From Pantoea rodasii (GTDB taxonomy: Bacteria > Pseudomonadota > Gammaproteobacteria > Enterobacterales > Enterobacteriaceae): DNA of 64,000 bases. The notes below the pieces were generated by a model. It saw nothing but the letters and a program-made list of their open reading frames with translations. It made no database searches and was not told the DNA's origin. This document shows, piece after piece, positions 51,314 to 60,163 of the stretch. The stretch is from positions 62,001 through 126,000 of the forward strand of contig NZ_MLFP01000086.1 in assembly GCF_002095465.1 (NCBI RefSeq), written 5' to 3'. A program made the translations under genes and the position numbers. Each line of letters begins with the position of its first letter. Position 1 is the first letter of the stretch.

Positions 51314-52366
51314 ATGACGGACATCGTACAGTTATTGGGCAAAGAAGCGGATTCACTTCTTCAACATCGCTGCATGACCATTCCAGCGGACAGCCTTTAT
51401 TTACCGGGCGCGGATTTCGTTGATCGCGTAATGATCGACAACAATCGTTCTCCTGCCGTACTGCGCAATATGCAAACCCTCTACAACACCGGTCGCCTGG
51501 CGGGCACCGGCTATCTGTCGATCCTGCCGGTCGATCAGGGCGTTGAACACTCTGCGGGCGCTTCTTTTGCCGCCAACCCGGCTTACTTCGATCCGAAGAA
51601 CATCGTTGAGCTGGCCATTGAAGCGGGCTGTAACTGCGTCGCGTCCACCTATGGCGTGCTGGCCTCGGTATCACGCCGTTATGCGCACCGTATTCCGTTT
51701 ATGGTGAAACTCAACCATAACGAAACCCTGAGCTATCCAACCCAGTACGATCAGACGCTGTATGCCAGTGTTGAGCAGGCATTCAATCTGGGCGCGGTAG
51801 CGGTGGGCGCGACGATTTATTTCGGTTCAGAGCAGTCACGTCGTCAGATCGAAGAGATCTCGGCCGCCTTTGAGCGTGCGCATGAGCTGGGCATGGTGAC
51901 CGTGCTGTGGGCCTATCTGCGTAATGATGGATTCAAGAAAGACGGCGTGGATTACCATGCCAGCGCTGACTTAACCGGCCAGGCCAACCATCTGGCGGCC
52001 ACCATTGGTGCAGACATCGTCAAGCAGAAGATGGCCGAGAACAACGGCGGCTACAAAGCGGTGAAATTCGGTCATACCGATGAGCGTGTGTACAGCAAGC
52101 TGACCACAGAGAACCCGATTGATCTGGTGCGTTACCAGTTAGCGAACTGCTATATGGGCCGTGCCGGGTTGATTAACTCAGGTGGGGCGTCTGCAGGGGA
52201 CACCGATATTGCTGAGTCGGTGCGTACTGCGGTGATCAACAAACGCGCGGGCGGTATGGGGCTGATTCTGGGTCGCAAGGCGTTTAAGAAGTCCCTGAAA
52301 GAGGGCGTGCAGCTGATTAATGCGGTGCAGGATGTCTATCTGGCAAAAGACGTCACGATTGCCTAA
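51314..52366 (+). CDS. fbaB: FbaB, class I fructose-bisphosphate aldolase
   Basis: FbaB cleaves fructose 1,6-bisphosphate by a Schiff-base lysine, and in E. coli is used mainly in gluconeogenesis. The 350-residue DhnA-type protein equals E. coli Fba[58 protein letters not shown], and [20 protein letters not shown] with catalytic lysines. The ATG at 51314 follows CAGGAG; the longer frame to 51212 is spare. An ERIC-like palindrome begins at its stop codon. Confidence 0.96.
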   Translation: MTDIVQLLGKEADSLLQHRCMTIPADSLYLPGADFVDRVMIDNNRSPAVLRNMQTLYNTGRLAGTGYLSILPVDQGVEHSAGASFAANPAYFDPKNIVELAIEAGCNCVASTYGVLASVSRRYAHRIPFMVKLNHNETLSYPTQYDQTLYASVEQAFNLGAVAVGATIYFGSEQSRRQIEEISAAFERAHELGMVTVLWAYLRNDGFKKDGVDYHASADLTGQANHLAATIGADIVKQKMAENNGGYKAVKFGHTDERVYSKLTTENPIDLVRYQLANCYMGRAGLINSGGASAGDTDIAESVRTAVINKRAGGMGLILGRKAFKKSLKEGVQLINAVQDVYLAKDVTIA

Positions 52367-52490
52367 TTAAACCTGGCTTACTTGCCATTTCGCGGGCGGG
52401 CAGTGCGCGTCCCTGGTCACATACTGATGTATGCTCCCAGGGCCTGTGCGCTGGCCGTCCGCGAACTGCCTGCGCCGCCAACGGTTTAAT
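52366..52490. repeat. 125-bp ERIC-like palindrome between fbaB and rspR
   Basis: Outer arms ATTAAACC (52366-52373) and GGTTTAAT (52483-52490) are exact complements. Inside, TTCGCGG (52389-52395) pairs with CCGCGAA (52459-52465), and the tip holds CCCTGGTCACATAC-TGAT-GTATGCTCCCAGGG as a long near-perfect hairpin. The tip resembles the ERIC core (AGTCACTTACTTATGTAAGCTC), and 125 bp is about the ERIC length. It lies between the convergent fbaB and rspR ends, where it may also end both transcripts. Confidence 0.7.
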
Positions 52491-52509
52491 CCGGTGGGTG
52501 GTCAATAAG

Positions 52510-53196
52510 TTAAGGCGCTTCAAACCACTCGCTATTCCGTTCAGCAATCGGCGTGATGGTCAAAATCATCTCCTGCAGATGGCGACGCATAGCGGCTTCT
52601 GCCGCCTCAACATCCTGCGCCTTTAACGCGTGATAGATGTCTTCATGCTGCTGAATCAGGCTTTCCGGCGGCGACACTTCACTCAGGGTCAGGAAGCGCA
52701 CGCGGTCCATGGTGGCTTTGATGTTCTCCACCGTTTCCCATGCCAGCAGGCAGTTAATCCCTTCCGCAATCAGGCGATGAAACTCGTCATCCAGCGCTAA
52801 AAACGCCTGGCTGTCGTGGCGTTCAGCGGCTAAACGCTGCAGCTGCAAGTTATGCTCCAGCGCCATCAATCCCTCGGGGCTGATCTCTTGTGCAGCACGT
52901 CGCACCACGGCGATTTCCACCGCTTCACGGATAAAGCGACCGTCGGCCACGCGCTGGGCGGAAATCTTGCGCACGAAAGTGCCACGCTGCGGCAATACCA
53001 GCACCAAACCCGCTTCCGCCAGTTTAATAAAGGCTTCGCGCACCGGCTGGCGTGACACGTTAAAACGCGCCGACACTTCCTTCTCCGAGAGCAGTGAGCC
53101 CGGATGAATGGCGCAGGTCACAATATCTCTGCGCAGATAGCGATAGATCTGCTGATTGACGGGTTCGCTGGTAGTTATGGTATAGGCAATCGACAT
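52510..53196 (-). CDS. rspR: RspR (YdfH), GntR/FadR-family regulator
   Basis: The 228-residue protein is the same length as E. coli RspR and close along its whole sequence. The winged HTH is EPVNQQIYRYLRRDIVTCAI, LLSEKEVSARFNVSRQPVREAF; the C-terminal FCD domain has ALDDEFHRLIAEG and SLIQQHEDIYHALKAQD with metal-binding His and Asp residues. E. coli RspR represses rspAB. Here it lies next to an ydfI-like gene, an MFS transporter and rspB on the same strand, so it probably controls them. Confidence 0.9.
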   Translation of the reverse strand: MSIAYTITTSEPVNQQIYRYLRRDIVTCAIHPGSLLSEKEVSARFNVSRQPVREAFIKLAEAGLVLVLPQRGTFVRKISAQRVADGRFIREAVEIAVVRRAAQEISPEGLMALEHNLQLQRLAAERHDSQAFLALDDEFHRLIAEGINCLLAWETVENIKATMDRVRFLTLSEVSPPESLIQQHEDIYHALKAQDVEAAEAAMRRHLQEMILTITPIAERNSEWFEAP

Positions 53197-53215
53197 GCAG
53201 CAATATCCGTATTAC

Positions 53216-53233
53216 GGCTGGCTAATGCCAGCC
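53216..53233 (-). terminator. Hairpin between ydfI-like gene and rspR
   Basis: GGCTGGC (53216-53222), loop TAAT, GCCAGCC (53227-53233). The 7-bp perfect stem lies in the 98-bp gap, 62 bp after the ydfI-like stop on the minus strand. There is no T run, so it may only pause or stabilise the transcript. Confidence 0.45.
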
Positions 53234-53294
53234 CGATGAGAAAGGTTCAGTCTAATCAGCACGCTGCATCTGCGCTACACATTTGTGAACGCGC

Positions 53295-54755
53295 TTATAC
53301 CTGCGTCACAAGGGCGTGCACAGTGGCGCGTGCGCCCTGTGCGACCAGTTGCTGATAGAGTTCAGTCACACGCGAGACGAAAGCGCTCTGATGCAGCAGA
53401 TCATCGCCAAACACCGCTTTCAGGCCAATCAGCGCTTTCACACGCTCGGCGCCATCTTCACTGTGTGACACGATGCTCGCCAGCTGATCTTTTAGCGGGT
53501 CGCGAATCTCAATTGTCTGGCCCTGTTCATCGACACCGCTGACATAGCGCATCCAACCCGCCACGCCGAGCAACAGATAATCACAAGAGGTGCCGTTGCG
53601 CAGATGCCAGCGCACGCTGTCCAGCAACCGCTGCGGCAGTTTCTGCGTGCCATCGGTGGCGATTTGATAAGTACGATGCTTGATGGCGCGGTTTTCGTAG
53701 CGCGCTATCAATGAATCGGCATAGGCTTCAAGATCCACGCCCTGAGTGCGCAGCGTCGGGGCCTGATCCTGCAACATCAGCGCGCGCGCCGCCGTGCGAA
53801 AGTGGTTATCGGCCATGCAATCGCTGATGTGCTCGTACCCGGCGAGGAAGCCAAGATAGGCGAGGAACGAATGGCTGCCATTCAGCATGCGCAGCTTCAT
53901 CTCTTCGAACGGCAATACATCACTCACCAGCTCAGCACCGGCGTTTTCCCACGCTGGGCGACCGTTAACAAAGTTATCCTCGATCACCCACTGGAAGAAC
54001 GGCTCTGCTTCCACCGCCACCGGATCGCTGCTGCCTAAGCGCGCTTCCAGCGCATCAAACGCCGCATCGGTCATGGCGGGAACAATGCGGTCCACCATGG
54101 TGGAAGGGAAGGTGATGTGCGTTTGGATGTACTCCGCCAGCTCATGGCTGTGACGTTCTGCCAGTTGGGTGATGACGTTACGCGTGACGTGGCCGTTCTC
54201 CGGCATGTTGTCGCAGGACATCACGCTGAAGGGCGTTAATCCACGTTCGCGACGACGTATAATCGCCGCCAGAATCAGGCCCGGCAGCGAACGCGGCTGC
54301 GTGGGGTTTTCGAGGTCATGCACGATATCGGGATGATCCGGATTGAGCTTGCCGCTGGAAGGCATGTAGCAATAGCCTTTCTCGGTCACCGTCATCGAGA
54401 CAATCGCCACATCCGGCTGGCTCATCGCTTCAATCACCGCATCAATACCGTCGCCTTTACCGTGCAGCGCTTGCGTCACCACGCCAATCACCCGCGTGTG
54501 CAGGCTGCTATCGGCCATCTCGGTGAGGGTATAAAGCAGGTCTTGCTGGCGCAGGGCCTGAATCAGCGCGCCGCTGTTGAGATTCACTTCACAGTAGCCC
54601 CAGTCGCTGCCATCTGCCGCCAGTTTATCGGTCGCGAGCGCCTGATGCGCGCGGTGGAAGGCACCAAAGCCGATATGTACCATGCGGGTTTTAAGCTGGC
54701 TGCGGTCATAAGCGGGACGCTGGACGTCGGCGGGAAGGCGATCAAGCTCTAACAT
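53295..54755 (-). CDS. ydfI: Mannitol dehydrogenase-family oxidoreductase (YdfI/UxuB-like)
   Basis: The 486-residue protein equals E. coli YdfI in length and belongs with fructuronate reductase UxuB and mannitol dehydrogenases. The NAD-binding start is MVHIGFGAFHRAHQALATDK, followed by SVMSCDNMPENGHVTRNVI, FPSTMVDRIVPAMTD and the catalytic-Lys region FEEMKLRMLNGSHSFLAYLG. It probably interconverts a keto-sugar acid and a hexonate such as mannonate. The ATG at 54755 has AAAGGAAAA before it; 14 upstream codons are spare. In E. coli ydfI is also beside rspR (ydfH). Confidence 0.87.
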   Translation of the reverse strand: MLELDRLPADVQRPAYDRSQLKTRMVHIGFGAFHRAHQALATDKLAADGSDWGYCEVNLNSGALIQALRQQDLLYTLTEMADSSLHTRVIGVVTQALHGKGDGIDAVIEAMSQPDVAIVSMTVTEKGYCYMPSSGKLNPDHPDIVHDLENPTQPRSLPGLILAAIIRRRERGLTPFSVMSCDNMPENGHVTRNVITQLAERHSHELAEYIQTHITFPSTMVDRIVPAMTDAAFDALEARLGSSDPVAVEAEPFFQWVIEDNFVNGRPAWENAGAELVSDVLPFEEMKLRMLNGSHSFLAYLGFLAGYEHISDCMADNHFRTAARALMLQDQAPTLRTQGVDLEAYADSLIARYENRAIKHRTYQIATDGTQKLPQRLLDSVRWHLRNGTSCDYLLLGVAGWMRYVSGVDEQGQTIEIRDPLKDQLASIVSHSEDGAERVKALIGLKAVFGDDLLHQSAFVSRVTELYQQLVAQGARATVHALVTQV

Positions 54756-54806
54756 GCGTTTTCCTTTTTCAAATGGGGCGCTGAGCGCCCCATCCACATC
54801 AAACGA

Positions 54807-56090
54807 TTAAACGGCGACCGGTTTATCGTTGGTTTTCGGTTCGCGGATGACAAACAGCACCAGTATCGCACCCACCGCCGCCACGGCACCGGCCAGAATA
54901 AAGGCACTGTCAAACTTGCCGGTATTCTGCACGATAAATCCGGTGACAATTGGACCTACAATCCCAGACAGGCTGCCGATCAGATGGATAAAGCCACTGA
55001 TGCTACCGACACGGCTTTTGTGCACCACATCCTGAATAATCGCCCAGTAAATCGCGCCGGTGATGTACAGGAAGAAGATGGAGATCGACATCATGATCAC
55101 CGCCGAGTGCACTTCTTTAATGGTGCCCGCCAGTGCCACACAAATTGCGGCTGCCAGTAATGACACCACCAGGACGATTTTGCGTGATAACAGCAATTTA
55201 CCGGTGATATTGAAAATCTTATCGGAGATCCAGCCACCCAGCGCCAGGCCAACGAAGCCGACAATCCACGGAATCATGGTGGTGATACTCATGGATTTGA
55301 TATCCAGTCCATGCGCCTGCACCAGATAAGCCGGGAACCAGCTCAGGAAGAAGAACAGAATATAGTTGTAGCAGAAGAAGGCGAAGGCGGTGACCAGAAT
55401 GATCGGCTGGCGCAGGTAGAAGCCCATACCGTGCGGTTTGCCTGATGCATCGATCACATCAGCCGGTTCTTCAGCTTTAAGTTTCTCCACCAGCGCGCGC
55501 TCTTCTTCAGAGACTTTTTTGCTGCGTGCTGGGTTATCAGCGGCGAAGAAGAACCACAGACCCATCCACACCAGGCCAATCACGCAGATCACCACGAATG
55601 CTGGACGCCAGCCGAATGACAGCGCCAGATAGCCCACAATCGGACCCGCGACGGCGCCACCCAACGGTGAACCGGCGCTGAGTAAACCCATCGCGGTAGC
55701 CGCCTGTTTTTTCGGGAACCAGCCGTTGATGGCTTTGTTCGCCGAGGCGCAGATCGGGCCTTCCGCCATGCCGAACAGCACGCGCAGAATCATCATCGAC
55801 CAGAAGCCGGTCGCCAGTGCGGTCATGCCACAGAACAGCGACCACATGCCAACGGCGGTACCCAACACGATGGTCGGACCGAATTTATCGGTCGCCAGGC
55901 CACCGATAAAGTTAAACAGCGCGTAACCAAAGAAGAAGCTGCCGAAAATCATGCCGAACTGCTCGGCGTTGATCATCAGGTCTTTTTCCACCAAAGGGAC
56001 AGTCAGAGACAGGGCAATACGATCGAGGTAGTTGATCATATAAACCAGGAACAACAGCAGTACGAGGGTCCAGCGTAGATTCTTTAACAT
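54807..56090 (-). CDS. MFS transporter of the anion:cation symporter family (hexuronate/sugar-acid type)
   Basis: The 427-residue protein has 12 membrane segments and typical ACS features: LFLVYMINYLDRIALSLTVP with the acidic-basic pair in helix 1, GGLATDKFGPTIVLG, RVLFGMAEGPICASANKAI, NGWFPKKQAATAMGLLSAGS, and GAIYWAIIQDVVHKSRVGSI in the second half. Relatives carry galactonate, glucarate or hexuronates. GGAGTTTCT precedes the ATG. The gene lies between rspB and the ydfI-like gene on one strand, and probably brings in the sugar acid they use (inference). Confidence 0.85.
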   Translation of the reverse strand: MLKNLRWTLVLLLFLVYMINYLDRIALSLTVPLVEKDLMINAEQFGMIFGSFFFGYALFNFIGGLATDKFGPTIVLGTAVGMWSLFCGMTALATGFWSMMILRVLFGMAEGPICASANKAINGWFPKKQAATAMGLLSAGSPLGGAVAGPIVGYLALSFGWRPAFVVICVIGLVWMGLWFFFAADNPARSKKVSEEERALVEKLKAEEPADVIDASGKPHGMGFYLRQPIILVTAFAFFCYNYILFFFLSWFPAYLVQAHGLDIKSMSITTMIPWIVGFVGLALGGWISDKIFNITGKLLLSRKIVLVVSLLAAAICVALAGTIKEVHSAVIMMSISIFFLYITGAIYWAIIQDVVHKSRVGSISGFIHLIGSLSGIVGPIVTGFIVQNTGKFDSAFILAGAVAAVGAILVLFVIREPKTNDKPVAV

Positions 56091-56195
56091 AGAAACTCCG
56101 TTTCCCCTTAATACTTCACACTGAATTATTTAGGGGATTATTATATTGGCCGGCGGGTACGCACCGAATTAAGGACACCTGGTGTAAAGGTTAAC

Positions 56196-57209
56196 TTAAC
56201 CCATGTGCAGAATCACTTTGCAGCAAGTGCGCGGATCTTTTTCGAACAGCGTCATCGCCTTTTCAATCTCAGCCAGCGGGAAATAGTGCGTGACGAGTTT
56301 TTCTGGCTGAATCTGACCTCTCTCCATCCACTCAATCACCTGCGGGAAGCGATTGCTGTTAAGACGCGAAGTGAACAGCGACAGCTCTTTGCTGGTTAAC
56401 GCCTGCTGCGTGATGCTGCAAGGTTCACCGGAGAAGCCCAGCAGGCCGATACGTGCCGCCGGAGAGGCGAGGGCAGCGGCTTCGGCCAGGATGGTCGGAT
56501 GGCAGGCGGCATCGATGATCAATGTTGGCTGCACGCCTTCCAGCTGCGCGGCCAATGGGATGTCGCTGTTATTGAAGACCTGGTCAGCGCCGTTTTCCTG
56601 CGCCAGCGCCAGACGTTCCGGCAGACGATCCACCACCAGCACTTTTTCCACGCCGTAGACGCCTTTCAGCACCTGAATGGCGGTTAAGCCCATCGGACCT
56701 GCACCATAGATCAGCGCTACGTCATTGGCCTGCGGTTTGAGGAAGGCGGTGATGTTCGCCGCGATGGTGAACGGTTCCACCAGGCTGGCGAGTTTGTCCG
56801 GAATGGAAGCGGGCAGAGAGAAAGCGTTTTTCGCCGGCGCCACCGCAAATTCGCTGAAGCCGCCATCGCGATGCACGCCGATCACCTGCAATTCTTTGCA
56901 CACGTTCGGGCGGCCGATGGAGCAGGGATAGCAGTGTCCGCAGCTGACGACCGGGTCCACCGCCACACGCTCGCCGATACGCGCAGCGTCTACGCCTTCA
57001 CCTACCGCATCGATCAGGCCGAAGAACTCATGACCAATGACGCGCGGGTATTTGGCGAACGGGTTGTGGCCGTGCCAGATGTGCACATCAGAACCGCAGA
57101 TGCTGGCAAACTGCACTTTCACGCGCACTTCGCCTGCGGCAGGTTCTGGCAAGGGACGTTCCGCCAGCACCAGTTCACCCGGTTGTTCAATTACGACACT
57201 TTTCATCAT
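56196..57209 (-). CDS. rspB: RspB-like zinc-dependent alcohol dehydrogenase
   Basis: The 337-residue MDR-family dehydrogenase is close to E. coli RspB (339): ICGSDVHIWHGHNPFAKYPR, VIGHEFFGLIDAVGEGVD, VAVDPVVSCGHCYPCSIGRP, LIYGAGPMGLTAIQVLKGVY, IIDAACHPTILAEAAALAS. Catalytic zinc ligands and the structural cysteines (CGHCYPCSIGRPNVC) are intact. It likely oxidises a sugar acid such as gulonate or idonate in the rsp pathway. AGGAG precedes the two ATGs. rspA (mannonate dehydratase-like), its partner in E. coli, is not in the window. Confidence 0.88.
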   Translation of the reverse strand: MMKSVVIEQPGELVLAERPLPEPAAGEVRVKVQFASICGSDVHIWHGHNPFAKYPRVIGHEFFGLIDAVGEGVDAARIGERVAVDPVVSCGHCYPCSIGRPNVCKELQVIGVHRDGGFSEFAVAPAKNAFSLPASIPDKLASLVEPFTIAANITAFLKPQANDVALIYGAGPMGLTAIQVLKGVYGVEKVLVVDRLPERLALAQENGADQVFNNSDIPLAAQLEGVQPTLIIDAACHPTILAEAAALASPAARIGLLGFSGEPCSITQQALTSKELSLFTSRLNSNRFPQVIEWMERGQIQPEKLVTHYFPLAEIEKAMTLFEKDPRTCCKVILHMG

Positions 57210-57316
57210 TTACTCCTTGCCAGCGCACGCTCAATCGGTGGATGTGGCATCAACGGGAATGCAATGATGAAAAAATACGCTTTCAAATACTACCATACAA
57301 GTTGACGTTGCAGAGT

Positions 57317-57332
57317 TGTGAAGAGAGTCACA
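57317..57332. promoter_or_regulatory. Consensus CRP site between rspB and the peptide ABC operon
   Basis: TGTGA-AGAGAG-TCACA matches both CRP half-sites exactly. It lies 108 bp before rspB (minus) and 174 bp before the binding-protein gene (plus), so it could serve either; rspB is nearer. Confidence 0.7.
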
Positions 57333-57505
57333 GAGTGGGTGAAAACAGGTGGATGACTGAAGATACACGTCTTACGACATAATCAGATAACCATTACTAA
57401 TCATTATATTTGCTTGTAATTGTTTCAAACAGTAACGTTGCAAAAATTATCGTATCAGCGATGGACATATTCTTTAATTCAACTCTGACATCCACAGAGT
57501 GAATT

Positions 57506-59125
57506 ATGGCAACGTTATCTGGGGTGGGAATGAAAGTATTTTCAAAATCAGTCGTTTTTGTTGCAATGAGTCTGACATTATTCAACGTAACAGCCGCAGA
57601 AAATAACAGTACTGATTCAATAATCCGTTATGCAATATGGAGTAATCCCAGCGGTAATTTCCATCCGACGCTGTATTTCACTGACTACGATCGCTCAATT
57701 ATATTCACCCTATTCGGTCGCCTGTTTACATTGGATGAGCAACAAAATCCAAAGCCTTCTCTCGCCGAAAATTATGAATATTCTGATAACGGCAAGACCT
57801 TAACGCTGCATTTAAAACCCGGTGTGAAATGGCATGACGGCGCGGCTTTTACCGCCGAAGACGTCTATTTTACTTATGCCACGGAGGCTGATGCGGGATT
57901 CCCCAAAGATACCCCCGGCTTTGTAAAGCACCTGGTGGGATATGAAGATTACCATTCAGGTAAGACCGACCATCTGGCTGGCATCAAGGTGATCGACCCG
58001 CAAACCATCAGTTTCTCCTTTAAGGCACCGTATGCGGCGGCGTTTTCTCATTTTGCCGACCGCCCTGTGCTGGCTAAACACATCTGGAGTCAAGTCCCGG
58101 TGAAGGAGTGGAACAAAGCCACTGCGCTATTACGAAATCCTGTCGGTACAGGCCCCTACAAGTTTGTGGCATTTCTGCCAGACCAGTACGTTCAACTTGA
58201 ACGAAATGATGATTACTTTGGTGGGGTTCCGAAAACGAAGACGCTGATATTTAAAATTTCGAGCGCGCAGACGGTCCAAAATGAGCTTATTAATGGTGAT
58301 GTTGATATCGCCGAACTCTCATCATGGAATAACCGCGATTTACAGACCTACAAAAATGCCGGTATTCAAATCATTGAGCAACCGGGCGTAGGCGCACAAT
58401 ATTTGTCACTGGATACCCGTAATGAAAAACTGACGGATCGACGCGTCAGACAAGCACTGGTGTATGGCATTGACCGAAAGTCGATTGTTGATAAATTACT
58501 TTACGGTCACGGTCAGGTTTTCAATACCAAGGATAACCCACACAGCCCTTACTATCCCAAGGTGCTGAATGATTATGCTTATAACCCTGAAAAGTCGCAG
58601 GCATTATTAAAAGAGGCCGGGTGGACAGACAGCAACGGCGATGGCTTTGTTGATAAGAACGGCAAAAACTTTACCCTTACCCTCAATTACCCCACAGGGA
58701 ATCGCACCCGTGAGTTAACTGCGCCAATTATTCAGCAAAACCTGAAAAAGATCGGTATCAATGTGGTGCTGAACGTCGCCGATTTTAACGCCACGCTCTC
58801 CATATTGCAGGATAAAACCAAAGTCTACGATGGAGTATTGATGGGCGGGACTTTCAGACCTGGCGAATATGATAATAATTTTTGGTGGGAACGATTTTCA
58901 ACGCCACAGCTGGATACTTTCGCCAGTGAGTTTTCCACCACCATCGATCCTGAACGTCTTAAGACCAGTATTGACGGTTGGCTAAAAGGCATTAATCAAG
59001 AAGCGCCTCACGTTTGGCTCTACATTCCTAATATCGGTTACGCCCTGAGCAAGCGAGTGACTCACTATCATTCCTACCCTTATGAACCTTTCGCCGATGT
59101 GGCTAACTGGACCGTGAAACAGTAA
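57506..59125 (+). CDS. Periplasmic peptide-binding protein of an ABC importer (SBP_bac_5)
   Basis: The 539-residue protein has a signal peptide (MKVFSKSVVFVAMSLTLFNV, cleaved near TAA-ENN) and the SBP_bac_5 features RLFTLDEQQNPKPSLAENYE, LKPGVKWHDGAAFTAEDVYF, NPVGTGPYKFVAF and LTDRRVRQALVYGIDRKSIV. A calcium-like DSNGDGFVDKNGK loop is in the C-terminal half. Two starts are possible: ATG 57506 or ATG 57530, the latter directly at the signal peptide. First gene of a five-gene peptide or dipeptide importer operon. Sequence is a little more AT-rich than the backbone genes at its start. Confidence 0.9.
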   Translation: MATLSGVGMKVFSKSVVFVAMSLTLFNVTAAENNSTDSIIRYAIWSNPSGNFHPTLYFTDYDRSIIFTLFGRLFTLDEQQNPKPSLAENYEYSDNGKTLTLHLKPGVKWHDGAAFTAEDVYFTYATEADAGFPKDTPGFVKHLVGYEDYHSGKTDHLAGIKVIDPQTISFSFKAPYAAAFSHFADRPVLAKHIWSQVPVKEWNKATALLRNPVGTGPYKFVAFLPDQYVQLERNDDYFGGVPKTKTLIFKISSAQTVQNELINGDVDIAELSSWNNRDLQTYKNAGIQIIEQPGVGAQYLSLDTRNEKLTDRRVRQALVYGIDRKSIVDKLLYGHGQVFNTKDNPHSPYYPKVLNDYAYNPEKSQALLKEAGWTDSNGDGFVDKNGKNFTLTLNYPTGNRTRELTAPIIQQNLKKIGINVVLNVADFNATLSILQDKTKVYDGVLMGGTFRPGEYDNNFWWERFSTPQLDTFASEFSTTIDPERLKTSIDGWLKGINQEAPHVWLYIPNIGYALSKRVTHYHSYPYEPFADVANWTVKQ

Positions 59126-59197
59126 CCCATTGCATAGCATCGGGTTTTACAGAGTATAAACGCTGTAAGACCCGTTCACTTCAGTACGGGATTTCTC

Positions 59198-60163
59198 ATG
59201 TTAAGGATTATTTTTCACCGAGTACTGATTTCCATTCCGGTTCTGATCGGCATCTCGCTGCTGGTCTTCTTTTTGATTCAACTCCAGCCCGGCGACCCGC
59301 TGGTAGGCATGATCTCACCGGAAACCACACCCGAACAGAAACAAGAAATGCTGCGCCAGGCCGGATACCTTGATCCCCTATGGCAACAATATTTTCGCTG
59401 GGCCTCGCGAGCAATGTGGGGTGATTTCGGTTATTCGCTCCAGAGTGGAGTGCCGGTATTTACGCTGATCGGTGAACGTATATTCAACACGGCATTATTA
59501 GCAGGCAGTTCACTTTTCATCACCCTAATTGTCGCGCTGCCGTTGGGTATTTTTCTTGGTTTACGCCGAGGATCAGCCGCCGATGTCACGGTCTCGCTAT
59601 TGTCGTTTGTCATCATGTCGATTCCGGTGTTTTTTATTGCCATTTTATTCGTCAAACTTTTTGCCATGAACCTGCGCTGGCTTCCTGTCTCAGGCGTAAC
59701 CACGCTCGGCAGCCACTTTACCGGCGTTGATCATATAATCGATGTCATCAGGCATCTCACGTTACCCGCTATAACCCTGGCATTAGGCAACATTGCTATT
59801 TTTAGCCGCTATCTGCGTTCAGGTATCAGTGAGCTGATTAATCAGAACTTTATCAAGGCGCTGTTTGCCCGAGGCGTGAGACGGTCGGCGGTTATCTATC
59901 CGCACTTACTGAGAAATGCGGCCAAACCGCTGATTACCGTGGTCGGCATGGAAATCCCGGCGCTGTTATCAGCAACACTGCTGACCGAGATTATTTTTAA
60001 CTGGCCAGGACTCGGTCGTCTGAGCTTTGATGCTGTCCAGTCTCGCGATTATCCCTTGCTGATGGGAGTGGTGCTCTTCCTTGCGGTCATTACATTAGCG
60101 ATTAATATTTTGTCGGATATCCTTTACGCGCTCGCCGATCCGCGCGTAAGGCTGGCCCGATGA
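59198..60163 (+). CDS. Peptide ABC importer permease, DppB/GsiC type
   Basis: The 321-residue inner-membrane permease has the N-terminal segment VLISIPVLIGISLLVFFLIQ, the loop LQPGDPLVGMISPETTPEQ, five later membrane segments, and the ATPase-contact loop ALFARGVRRSAVIYPHLLRN. The family ending ALADPRVRLAR is present. It overlaps the next permease by ATGA and lies 72 bp after the binding protein; the gap contains no clear terminator. Confidence 0.92.
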   Translation: MLRIIFHRVLISIPVLIGISLLVFFLIQLQPGDPLVGMISPETTPEQKQEMLRQAGYLDPLWQQYFRWASRAMWGDFGYSLQSGVPVFTLIGERIFNTALLAGSSLFITLIVALPLGIFLGLRRGSAADVTVSLLSFVIMSIPVFFIAILFVKLFAMNLRWLPVSGVTTLGSHFTGVDHIIDVIRHLTLPAITLALGNIAIFSRYLRSGISELINQNFIKALFARGVRRSAVIYPHLLRNAAKPLITVVGMEIPALLSATLLTEIIFNWPGLGRLSFDAVQSRDYPLLMGVVLFLAVITLAINILSDILYALADPRVRLAR

